From the NCBI GenBank assembly GCA_014885115.2, contig WKLE02003785.1, forward strand, positions 1 to 16,396: 16,396 nucleotides of DNA, written 5' to 3'. The notes beneath the pieces are model-generated. The model did not search any database, was not told the origin of the DNA, and worked only from the letters and a program-made list of their open reading frames with translations. Origin of the DNA: Asterionellopsis glacialis. Lineage: Eukaryota > Bacillariophyta > Plagiogrammaphyceae > Rhaphoneidales > Asterionellopsidaceae. Both the position numbers and the translations under genes were made by a program. Below, piece by piece: positions 7,514 to 16,020 of this stretch (its first letter is position 1; every line of letters begins with the position of its first letter).

Positions 7514-10500
7514 CTAATCTATAGCAACGACACACACACCAATGTTGTCAGTGCTTCCACGCATGTATGCCTCCTGAGTCAATCTTTCAGCCGCTTCTTG
7601 AAAAGCACCTCCATTATCCCAAGATATACCATGATCAGTATCATACTTTTCTACCACTTCAACAACTAAATCAACAGCTTCCTGATTGCTCATGACATCC
7701 CAAAGTCCATCGGATGCTAATACAACGAAACAGGGAATGTCACTGTCTTTCAAATTAGGCCCACACAGATCTTTCATTTCGCTCCGAGTCATTGCAACTA
7801 CGTGAGGATCTCGAGATAGAACGGGTGAAAGGTTGGCATCTCCAATGGACCGCGTAACCGCTAAAACTCCATTTACACGTTCAATCCCACCAGATGATGA
7901 AATGAATCCACCACGAGATTTCACCATCTTCTGTTCTTCAGGGTTGCTTGCCACGTGGTCCACTGTAAGCTGGATAGCAGAAATATCTGTGTCGTTCTGT
8001 TGTTTTGACGATAGAATAGCACGTGAGTCACCGATACTTGCGACAATTACAACTTCATTAGTGACACACAAAATAGTGGCAGTTGTCCCACTTTGATCCA
8101 TCATTTCTACAGGAGCAAAAGCAACAGCCTCGAGAAAGCTCTCATGGATACTACTAAAAGCTTCACCCATCTTGACCCCAACCATTTGCTTCCAGCTTTC
8201 CTCCCCATCCACACGTTTGTCGAAAGTCGCCATTTTGTCAGCAATTTGATCGTAGAAACGCGATGCTGCATACTTAGAAGCCAAATTCCCAGTATGCCCA
8301 TCAAAGATTCCATAAAACTGATGATCTGAGTAAAGTTGGACAGCGTGAAAGTCTTCGATAGTCCGTCGACGTCCTTGAATATCACAATATCCCGATGTTG
8401 GGTGCGATGGAAGCATTGAATGGGCATTGATGCAAGTTGGTAGAGTGCTGCTATCATACGAACAAAACTTTGCATGCTTTCGAGTCGTTGCATGTTTTTG
8501 ACACGATCTCCAGTCAGAAAACTTTCTTTTACATTTCGGGCAAACGAATTCTTCGATGCCGTCACTTGTATTGAAGTCCATCCTTGGATCTAGTGTTTGT
8601 GATTCGATTGCATTGTGTTCTCCAGGTGTCAACATGTCTTGTTTATCGTCAAATCTAGTAAAGTAGGCATGCCCGAGAGCCTCAGCCGCAGTTGTTCGTT
8701 CCATAGGGTCCCAAGCGAGCAATCCCCAAATCAGATTTAACAACCTATTGCTAGAAGAATCAAATCCTAGACCCAGTGGATCACGCGCCTGTAATGCTTG
8801 ATGAAAATCTTGTAGAGTACAAGATCGCTTCGTCATGGATGCATTGTAAAGCGGCTCGCCGTCTCCAAGAGGCCAACTATTGTTTGAGTTTTCATTTGGT
8901 ACGTAAATGCAAAATTGTGACAAGGCCGCAAGATACAATGCCTTCTGAATCTCTTCAGAACTGGCACCCTCTTTCGACATTTTGTTGGTCAACAGAGCCG
9001 TGGTGCGTTGGTCGACAGAGAATACATTAGGAGTCCCTAAAAGTAATTCGAGAGCTAAAACACCGATACTCCAAGAATCATAACTTTGTGGCTTCGCTTC
9101 GTGGAATGGGATCCATGTTGGTGCAAGAAGCACCTCAGGTGGTGCGTATTCATCTGTCTGCTCTCCAGCAGAAGGGCCATTTCTGTAAAGATTTTGACTT
9201 GTAAAATGATCCCATGCACTAGAGAAATCACCAAGGACACACTTTAGCGACGAATGATCAATCATGTTACGTTTGCTGCGGCCCTTACACATTACATTTG
9301 ATGGTTTGATGTCTCTGTGAACAATACCATGCTCATGTAAAAATGCAGCAGATGATAGAATTTGCCACAGCACCTCTCGCATAAGTAGTTTCCCTTCGTT
9401 GTTAACTGGCTTCCTCTTACTATCGGGAGTTTCTTTCGATTCTTCATGTTGTTTCTGGTTTGGTTTTCCACTTTCTGTCTTTTCATGAATGTGACCAAAA
9501 CTTACAGTCAGAGAGGTGTCATCATCGTCGTCTTCATCTAAAGTTGTCGTTTTCTTGGCTACACCCATACGCAATTTAGTCCAGAATGCTGAATGCTGGT
9601 ATATTAAGAAGGCACCAGAGTTTACAGGTGTGTACAGGAATGATCGTAACGATCGTCCACCATCTTCAAATACAATCCACAACTCTAGTTCTTTCGTATC
9701 TCCAAGAAATGGTTTCGAAACTTCACGAAAGAAGTGATCCACATAGGTTGTAAAAAGTGATTTATCCTTGGCTTCTCGGTTTAGCAAACTTCCAAAATAA
9801 ACTTCACGTAATCCAGCTTCCAATAATGGATATCCATACTCAACTTTGAGTCGTTTCATAATGAGTGAATCATCATCACAATATGCTTGCGATGATTCTT
9901 TGTCACCTGATGATGATTGGGGTGACTTTCGTCGCTTACCAATGAATCCTAATGCGCCATCCTCGTACTTATCGTCTTCACGATTGACTTCACCTTTATT
10001 TGTAGTACGCGCGGTATTGGAACACTTTCGTCGACCACGCCAAACTTCTCCATGTGACCCGCCAGCAAAAGCACGGTCTCCTGTTTGTTCATACTTTTCT
10101 CCATTCATATTGTGATTGTTGCTACTGCTGGTGCTTTCACCTTCACCATCGACTTTACCACCGCCTTTTAAATCATCCTTAGGCGGAAATGATTTAGTAA
10201 GAAACCATTCCCACCATGTGATATCATCGCAATCTGGATAACCTTGCTTGCTGGCACTACCACCACCGATCAGGCCTACAGGTCTATAGGCATAATCAAA
10301 TATATGTCTTGGAGCTATACCAAGTTTCATATGCATGGGTTCTACAAGTTCATACATATGACTAAATTGATCCGAATTGAGACACGTCATAGTGGCAGCG
10401 GTTGTGATTTCACCTGCATTGTTGCCCAAACCGTGAATGTTTGAAATGCTGCTGTCTTCTTGAGATAGATCTTGTTGGTATTGCTGCTGCTGCTGACGAC

Positions 10501-11413
10501 GACGATCATTATCGTGGCGACCATTTCTATTATTATTGTTATTGTTGCTCATATTAGTCATACTGCATCTATGTGCATTGTTAAATACTTGAAGAAGCAT
10601 TCCTGGGAAAGGTTCCAAATCTGTTGGTATTCCCCAAGTAAATTGTCGTTGTTGATCATTTCCACTTTGGATAACTTCTCCTGTAGATCGAAGTTCTATC
10701 GCAAATACGTTTTCTTCCTCTTCGTTTTTTGGAGTTGTGGGAGGGATTGTTTCTTCTTCATTATCAAGCTCCTCCTTGCGTCCTGATGATGATGGTTGGT
10801 CGTCATCATCGTCGTCATCTTGTGTCATTGTCGTAGTCCCATCCAGATTAATAACTTTTTCATCACGGTTGTCGTCCCTGGTAGTAGTAGAACTGCTACC
10901 ACTCGAGGAAGATGATGTGCTATGTTGTCGCTGTTCTTGTTGAGGTATGCATGCAATAGCTAGTTTTCGACAATCTTGTTGAATATTCTTCTTATCATCA
11001 TCATCATTTTTATTATTCACAGATACTAAATATTCTTTTTCTTCTTCCCATAGTTGTCGTTGACGTTTTTGATTTTGTTTATTACGATTATTTACCAATG
11101 CCAATCCAACATTCAACAAAGATTCTTCAATTTGTCGTTTGGTACGATCTAAATCTGCAAGTCGTTGAACTAACCATAAATGCCATTGTTTCTTTTCACC
11201 GCCTTTATTTTCACCTCCTTTTTCCGTTTGTTGTCGTTGTTGTTGTTGTTCTTGATTTTTCTGACCATGTACTACGTTTAGTTTTATTATTATCGTACAC
11301 AAGACAAGAAGAGAAACAAAAGAAATGTGGAAGGATGATCTGGTGCGCCCTTGTCGTCGTTTTCGTTTTCGTTTTCGATTTTGTTTTAGTTGTAGTCGTC
11401 GTCGATCATTCAT
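7514..11413 (-). CDS. Protein kinase - C2H2 zinc finger - PP2C phosphatase fusion protein (1299 aa)
   Basis: One uninterrupted frame encodes both a phosphorylating and a dephosphorylating domain. Numbered from the ATG at 11413, residues 1-26 are highly basic, 29-48 hydrophobic (signal peptide or anchor, ending VVHG/QK), and 50-360 low complexity (Q, D, S, N). The kinase spans about 445-920: glycine loop AGGSHGEVWRG (450-460), K520 in IMKRL, likely helix-C E537, HRDIKPSN (699-706), GDFSSAW (728-734, so DFG is DFS), APPE (757-760) and DSWSIGV (779-785). An acidic/lysine-rich insert fills about 622-675. A C2H2 finger follows (C958, C961, H974, H980). The PP2C domain spans about 1005-1299 with RRRTIEDFH, FDGHTG, GDSRAIL, ASDGLWDVMSNQEAV and STDNIGV, so the metal-binding aspartates are all present. 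Plants have kinase-PP2C proteins in the same order. Both activities look possible; targets are unknown. An upstream first exon is possible (see 11510-11872). Confidence 0.9.
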   Translation of the reverse strand: MNDRRRLQLKQNRKRKRKRRQGRTRSSFHISFVSLLVLCTIIIKLNVVHGQKNQEQQQQRQQTEKGGENKGGEKKQWHLWLVQRLADLDRTKRQIEESLLNVGLALVNNRNKQNQKRQRQLWEEEKEYLVSVNNKNDDDDKKNIQQDCRKLAIACIPQQEQRQHSTSSSSSGSSSTTTRDDNRDEKVINLDGTTTMTQDDDDDDDQPSSSGRKEELDNEEETIPPTTPKNEEEENVFAIELRSTGEVIQSGNDQQRQFTWGIPTDLEPFPGMLLQVFNNAHRCSMTNMSNNNNNNRNGRHDNDRRRQQQQQYQQDLSQEDSSISNIHGLGNNAGEITTAATMTCLNSDQFSHMYELVEPMHMKLGIAPRHIFDYAYRPVGLIGGGSASKQGYPDCDDITWWEWFLTKSFPPKDDLKGGGKVDGEGESTSSSNNHNMNGEKYEQTGDRAFAGGSHGEVWRGRRKCSNTARTTNKGEVNREDDKYEDGALGFIGKRRKSPQSSSGDKESSQAYCDDDSLIMKRLKVEYGYPLLEAGLREVYFGSLLNREAKDKSLFTTYVDHFFREVSKPFLGDTKELELWIVFEDGGRSLRSFLYTPVNSGAFLIYQHSAFWTKLRMGVAKKTTTLDEDDDDDTSLTVSFGHIHEKTESGKPNQKQHEESKETPDSKRKPVNNEGKLLMREVLWQILSSAAFLHEHGIVHRDIKPSNVMCKGRSKRNMIDHSSLKCVLGDFSSAWDHFTSQNLYRNGPSAGEQTDEYAPPEVLLAPTWIPFHEAKPQSYDSWSIGVLALELLLGTPNVFSVDQRTTALLTNKMSKEGASSEEIQKALYLAALSQFCIYVPNENSNNSWPLGDGEPLYNASMTKRSCTLQDFHQALQARDPLGLGFDSSSNRLLNLIWGLLAWDPMERTTAAEALGHAYFTRFDDKQDMLTPGEHNAIESQTLDPRMDFNTSDGIEEFVCPKCKRKFSDWRSCQKHATTRKHAKFCSYDSSTLPTCINAHSMLPSHPTSGYCDIQGRRRTIEDFHAVQLYSDHQFYGIFDGHTGNLASKYAASRFYDQIADKMATFDKRVDGEESWKQMVGVKMGEAFSSIHESFLEAVAFAPVEMMDQSGTTATILCVTNEVVIVASIGDSRAILSSKQQNDTDISAIQLTVDHVASNPEEQKMVKSRGGFISSSGGIERVNGVLAVTRSIGDANLSPVLSRDPHVVAMTRSEMKDLCGPNLKDSDIPCFVVLASDGLWDVMSNQEAVDLVVEVVEKYDTDHGISWDNGGAFQEAAERLTQEAYMRGSTDNIGVCVVAID

Positions 11414-11509
11414 GTGGGCAAACTGTACTGGCTGTGAGTATCTTGTACCAATGTCTTATGTTGCTTTTTCTCTAAAGACCAATTGATGAACTCTCTCTTT
11501 TCAGCATAC

Positions 11510-11872
11510 GATTGTTGTCTGTTCTTGTTCGAATATCTCCTCGCTATTGCCAATGTTTAGTAATCGGTGGTATTGGGGTGTGTGTCGTGATGATAAATGA
11601 TCTGAGGTTGCTACAGTGGTGGGAATGTGACATACAATTTCTTTGGATCTAGATTTTTTTCTTGAAGTCTTTGTGTTATTCTCATCGTCACTTCTTTCTC
11701 CTTTTCGTTTTGTCATTCTTCGGTTTCCCTCCGACATCACATGCGCGAAAACGGCCTGAAAGCGCGCATTTCTTTTTGTTTCTCTTGGATGACTTTTATG
11801 AGTGCTGTCAGTTTCAGGAACTTCTTCCGGAAGTTCTTGCATACTCGACGTAGAATTTAGGTTCATCTTCAT
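11510..11872 (-). CDS. Possible first exon of the kinase-phosphatase gene, or separate small basic protein
   Basis: This frame opens at an ATG at 11872 and ends in a TGA at 11503-11501 after 123 residues. It is charged and rich in K/R/E/S, with a possible nuclear-type basic patch (TSRKKSRSK); no family is recognised. A candidate donor (ATC|GTATGC) at 11509 and acceptor (CTCACAG|CCAGTA) ending at 11432 would remove 78 bases and join it in phase 0 to the kinase-phosphatase frame, through PVQFAH, to its internal ATG at 11413. The joined protein would have 1426 residues, with the hydrophobic segment internal at about 156-175. This would change the topology prediction. Without transcript data, exon, separate gene and chance frame all remain open. 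Confidence 0.4.
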
Positions 11873-12375
11873 ACACTGACGTCACCAACAATACGGAAGC
11901 TTCGCTTGTTCACAGGGAGAGAAAAGAAAAAGGAGAACAATAACCCCATGCCATCCACAAGAATATAAATAATAGGAGTATTATTTTTTTCCGCAGGCCC
12001 TTTTCTCAATTCAGAGCCTTTCGAAGGAGTGTCGGCTCAATCTTCCTATTTTGCCATCACTTTTCTTTTCTTCTTTCCCTCGCTGCAAGTAGGACTAGAC
12101 TACGACGAAAGAGACCTTTTCGTCACCACAAAATCTCATATTACAGCACAGCACCTTGCATAAGGGTAGAGCATTGGTGCTTGTCAAGATACATCATTGG
12201 AAGTTGAGAGTTTCGGCACAGTCAGTCAGTTAGTGGCTATTTCAAATATACTGACTGTCCCAAGTACCATAACTAGCTGTCGGTCGTCACGAGATCTGAG
12301 TACGGTAGTCTAGTCTATTATTTGTAACCCAAAATATTTCTTGTTCACTATCATACCACAGCATTTTTGAAAAAC
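11873..12375. other. Divergent promoter region between kinase-phosphatase and MOT1 genes
   Basis: No gene is evident. It contains the CRE palindrome, a TATAAAT word at 11964-11970, and an inverted repeat CAGTCAG (12223-12229) / CTGACTG (12251-12257). The TATAAAT word is about 400 bases before the MOT1 ATG, so it would imply a long 5' UTR if used for MOT1. Confidence 0.4.
11877..11884. promoter_or_regulatory. Perfect CRE palindrome TGACGTCA in the divergent spacer
   Basis: TGACGTCA is the full cAMP-response element bound by bZIP factors. CRE-like TGACGT elements are known to control CO2-responsive diatom carbonic anhydrase promoters. This one lies between the divergent kinase-phosphatase and MOT1 genes. 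It is 5 bases from the ATG at 11872, 464 bases from the ATG at 11413 and 492 bases before MOT1. If it is a promoter element, its closeness to 11872 favours the 11413 start. That is inference. Confidence 0.4.
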
Positions 12376-14175
12376 ATGGATACTTCAAAATCATCATCAT
12401 CACTACCCTTGGAAACACCTTGCTGCAATACTACTACAGAAAGGAACGATGCGTTAGACCATGAAGATAGCAGCAGTACTACGAGTACTATAAAATCACT
12501 TTCCTTTATAGCACATCATCCAATGCAATGGTTCGTTCAACGAACACAACAAGTTTGGAATCAATTAACATTACAAGAAATATCAGGATCCTTGGGTGAT
12601 TTAGGGACATTAATACCTTTGGTTGTGGCCATGTCTCGACAACGTTCCATCGTTTTGGGTCCATCATTATTCTTTGCAGGTGTTGCCAATGTAATTACTG
12701 GATACGTATGGGATGTACCCATGTGTGTTCAACCGATGAAATCTATAGCCGCTGTTGCCTTGGCTGAAAATTTATCTAGACAAGAAGTGACTGCTGCAGG
12801 TGTATGGATGGGATTGTTCATGGTAGTGTTGGGTGTGACACAACTTATTGAAATTGTCAATGTGATTGTACCCTCCCCTGTCGTATCTGGATTACAAATT
12901 GGTGTGGGATTACGCTTAGCCACAAAAGGTATTATCATGGTAGCTGACTTACCATGGGCAAGTCAAATGGATTGTATAGTGTTAGCCTTGTTGCTTTCTA
13001 TATGTTGTATGTATTGGTTACGACAACCACAACAGTCTTCCAATAGTAATAATCATAATGGTGCTGGCGGTAGTACTACTTCCGAACAACGACAAGAACA
13101 ACCACAATCACCTTCTTCTATAATGGATCGATTACTTTGTCGAGTAGGAGGTGGAAGTGGAGGGTCGAAGAAAGAATATCCTGTGGGAATTTATTTATTT
13201 GTAATTGGTGGTATATTTTCAGCCATTACCTTGGCCACCACCAATAATTTGGATGGTCAATACGATTTGCCATTGAAATTCTTTGGTGCACCTATAGCTA
13301 TATGGGCATTGGAGGGACTTGGTTGGGAAGAATACAAGGTGGGATTATTGGAAGGTGCTATACCTCAATTACCATTAACAACATTGAACAGTGTTATCTC
13401 TGTATGTTGTCTAGCCCATCAATTATATCCTGAAAAACGACGAAAAGCGTCTAATGGTAATAACAATATCAATAGAACGGATGCAGTCATTTCAAGACGT
13501 GAAGTGAGTATATCTGTGGGGTTAATGAATCTACTGTTGTGTCCATTTGGAGGTATGCCAAATTGTCAAGGTGCAGGTGGATTAGCTGGACAACATCGTA
13601 TGGGAGCACGACATGGATCATCAGTTGTATTTTTAGGATTTCTCAAAATTTGTTTAGCTATATTTTTTGGTGCATCGGCCTTGACCTTATTGGATGCGTA
13701 TCCGGATGCTGTTTTGGGTGTCATGTTGGCTATTGCTGGTCAAGAATTGGCAACTACAGGATTTGTATTACTTGCCAATGAAAGTATGAAAGATACTTCT
13801 GCAGAACATAAAGATGAAAATGATGATCAAGGGAACAACAACAATGGCAAAAAGGCAAAACAGCAAAAGCTGCGTGAAAATGTGGTGATTGCCATTGTGA
13901 CAGCCATGGTAATTGTAGCCATTAAAAAAACACATTATGGCGCATTGTCAGGATGGGTGACCTATATGGTGTATGGGGAAGGGACATTACGATTGACGGG
14001 ATGGCTTCAAACTATCCAATCGAAACGACGACAACGACAACGGGAAAATCGCAGCAATACTACTGCAAGCAACTTGCTTGAGGAAAATTTAACAGTTGTG
14101 ATTGTTAATGATGATGGTGCAGCAGCTTCATCAAGTAGTACCAAAAGTGAGGTCGAACAGGAATCACTTCCGTAA
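12376..14175 (+). CDS. MOT1: Molybdate transporter, MOT1 family (599 aa)
   Basis: MOT1 proteins import molybdate across plasma or organelle membranes in plants and algae, feeding molybdenum cofactor for nitrate reductase, sulfite oxidase and others. Family marks here are EISGSLGDLGTLIPL (68-82), DVPMCVQPMKSIAAVA (113-128) and FGGMPNCQGAGGLAGQ (391-406) followed by ARHGSSVVFLGFLK. About ten hydrophobic segments are seen. A polar loop at 216-266 (Q/N/S/G) and a polar C-terminal tail (from 548) are low complexity; a KAKQQ-rich insert lies at 476-500. The second signature usually reads CHGAGG; here it is CQGAGG. I start at the ATG at 12376, which has A at -3 and G at +4. No intron is needed. Its partial copy lies at 1355-1873. 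Substrate is assigned from family; a related anion cannot be excluded. Confidence 0.92.
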   Translation: MDTSKSSSSLPLETPCCNTTTERNDALDHEDSSSTTSTIKSLSFIAHHPMQWFVQRTQQVWNQLTLQEISGSLGDLGTLIPLVVAMSRQRSIVLGPSLFFAGVANVITGYVWDVPMCVQPMKSIAAVALAENLSRQEVTAAGVWMGLFMVVLGVTQLIEIVNVIVPSPVVSGLQIGVGLRLATKGIIMVADLPWASQMDCIVLALLLSICCMYWLRQPQQSSNSNNHNGAGGSTTSEQRQEQPQSPSSIMDRLLCRVGGGSGGSKKEYPVGIYLFVIGGIFSAITLATTNNLDGQYDLPLKFFGAPIAIWALEGLGWEEYKVGLLEGAIPQLPLTTLNSVISVCCLAHQLYPEKRRKASNGNNNINRTDAVISRREVSISVGLMNLLLCPFGGMPNCQGAGGLAGQHRMGARHGSSVVFLGFLKICLAIFFGASALTLLDAYPDAVLGVMLAIAGQELATTGFVLLANESMKDTSAEHKDENDDQGNNNNGKKAKQQKLRENVVIAIVTAMVIVAIKKTHYGALSGWVTYMVYGEGTLRLTGWLQTIQSKRRQRQRENRSNTTASNLLEENLTVVIVNDDGAAASSSSTKSEVEQESLP

Positions 14176-15359
14176 CAACAAAGAGTATAGGAGTAATTAG
14201 TGATGATAGTAGTGCTGGCTGTATAGTCGAGAGTGGAATAAATGCTTCCATTGATGGACTAAAAGAGACACCACTTGCAATCTCGAACGGGTGTCTGACT
14301 AACTTTGACTTTGGTGATCATTCAGTAACGAAGAACAGGATGAACAATCATGTTGGTTGAATGAACAACAACTATACTTGAAGAAAAGGATTCCATTTTA
14401 TTACAAACATGGATGGTTGATTTTGAAAACCTGAAATTTGGTAGATTCGCGTATAACTTTAGAGATAGGAAATTAGAACTTAGAACATTATTGTTTTTGT
14501 ACAGTAAGCAACTTTCTTTGGTTGTAACCATGTTGTGCCTTTTTGTAATATAACACATTGAAACAGATATCTGTGGAAATTGGTGCATTGATATGATGTG
14601 CTTGAAAATGTACTTGATACAAAACATGAAACAAAGCTCTTTGTGAGAAACCAGTGATCGTATCATCTTGGTTGTGTCTTTACGGATGCCCAATTAATCG
14701 AAGATCGCGAACAAATTTATCAATACTTTTGTGCATGTTTCATGGTAAACTCATAAACAATATCACAAAATGAAAACTTAAAAAGAGAAAAAACATCTGT
14801 AAACGACTCCATAGCTACACCTACACGTTTTTACAAAAGCCTTCATGAGATGACTGGACTTTGTGCAGATATGATGCTCAAAATCCAATGGGGAAACTAA
14901 ACACCAGGACCATCTATATCTCCGTAAATGACATACCTCATACCACTTTGTTATCCCACCTTGAGTCCGTTGCCTCACCTTCTCTAGAGCTAGACATTTA
15001 TGCACAGAACAGTCACCCGCATCTCCTCTGACAGCATCACCGACAAAAAGGCCTATCAGTAGTCCAAGTCTCATGATGACATTCAACCTCCAATAATAAG
15101 ACTCTGATAAATTAGGATCCAATTACAGAATATAGAAGCATTGAACTCTTATTTTTTTGTCTTTTATGAATTTGAGTGTGATTGGCTTTTGCTGCTCACT
15201 TGTCAGTCTTTTAGTAAGGCCAAGACCATTGCACATCAACTTGTTTCTAGTACCAGTGTACAACTACTTGAGTCTCAAGGCGCAGATAGAAATCAAACAA
15301 CTGTGAGGAATGAACATTGTCATCTTCACAAAAACCCAAAGAGACAACCATAACATCCA
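14176..15359. other. Long stretch without a supported gene
   Basis: After the MOT1 3' UTR I find no convincing gene. A minus-strand frame at 15122-14778 includes MRLGLLIGLFVGDAVRGDAG, which looks like a signal peptide. GTGAGG and GTATGT words that could be splice donors follow it, so it might be the first exon of an unrecognised gene or part of the decayed sequence to its right. The minus-strand frame at 14693-14322 has no recognisable feature. I treat both as unsupported. Confidence 0.35.
14237..14242 (+). promoter_or_regulatory. Possible polyadenylation signal after MOT1
   Basis: AATAAA lies 62 bases after the MOT1 stop codon. The position suits a poly(A) signal, but algal nuclear genes often use variants and a hexamer can occur by chance. 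Confidence 0.3.
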
Positions 15360-16020
15360 TAACAGCTACCCTCTTCCAAAACGGGAATTCCTCATAGCCA
15401 GGAATTATGTAGAAATATCCATTTCCTTAATGTTTGCTCAACCACATCCACATCCACTTGTATACCACCAACACCCTCCAGAACATGATGTGCCCATTTG
15501 ACTCTCTTCCTAATTAAAGATACATCCTCATTAGTTGGTGGTGGGTAGAGTAAAGAGGTTAGTTTGTCTCAAAATTTGTTTGTTGACCAATGTCTAAACA
15601 CAAGGCACAGGTGATACCTGAGGCTTCAAGACTGGCAGTGTGAGCTGCTTGGTCCCCAAATATGGGCACCACCATAAGTGGTATGCTGCATCCTATTTTG
15701 TTCCTAAGGCAAATTCAGTCCACCATGAGTAACAAACAGAGAAACCCTTGGATGGCATAGCATTACCTGCTGGTGGTTGCGTGTAACCCATTCATAATCT
15801 TCTCATAGCCTAGGGCTGAAGACTAATGATATAAGCATTGAGCCATAGAGCAACTTTTTGAGCTTTGGGCATCTGTCAAATCACAAATGGCTGCCAATTG
15901 TCAGGGATGCCATCCACTGCCCCCATATGATGCAATAGCATCATATTTCCATTGAGTAACCATTCTACTGGTTCCATAATCAATAAATACAACAGGTTGG
16001 CTGGTAGGTTTCATAGAATC
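15360..16020 (-). pseudogene. Decayed UDP-glycosyltransferase (GT1 family) C-terminal region
   Basis: Read on the minus strand, pieces in changing frames line up in the order expected of a UGT C-terminal half. First comes QPVVFIDYGTSRMVTQW (16002-15952), then GIPDNWQPFVI with a stop, then CHPRVSLFVTHGGLN (about 15764-15717) with a stop. After a frameshift comes IPLMVVPIFGDQAAHT with ASLEASGIT (about 15681-15607), and then KRVKWAHHVLEGVGG (about 15510-15466). The THGG and FGDQ elements are the hallmark of the sugar-nucleotide-binding domain of UGTs, which transfer sugars to lipophilic acceptors. At least two frameshifts and several stops rule out a working enzyme. The N-terminal acceptor-binding half is not seen to the right. 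A hydrophobic piece (FWKRVAVMDVMVVSLGF) near 15360 may be the final membrane helix. Confidence 0.75.

Noticed and set aside
8107..8565. Minus-strand frame of 152 codons
   Set aside because: It overlaps the PP2C coding region in another frame on the same strand and shows no family motifs.
10472..10786. Plus-strand hydrophobic frame (many I, V, L)
   Set aside because: It is antisense to the low-complexity N-terminal part of the kinase-phosphatase; its composition is the mirror of D/N/Q-rich codons.
11098..11475. Plus-strand frame rich in V and F
   Set aside because: It lies opposite the basic N-terminus and signal-like segment of the kinase-phosphatase; it is a complement artefact.
12367..12375. 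Start of MOT1 at an upstream TTG
   Set aside because: The ATG at 12376 has a good eukaryotic start context; TTG is an unlikely start for a nuclear gene.
14322..14693. Minus-strand frame of 123 codons after MOT1
   Set aside because: There is no signal, domain or codon pattern to support it; length alone is not convincing in AT-rich DNA.
14778..15122. Minus-strand frame with signal-like MRLGLLIGLFVGDAVRG
   Set aside because: It may be a first exon, but no downstream exon or family could be recognised and it borders decayed sequence; not called as a gene.
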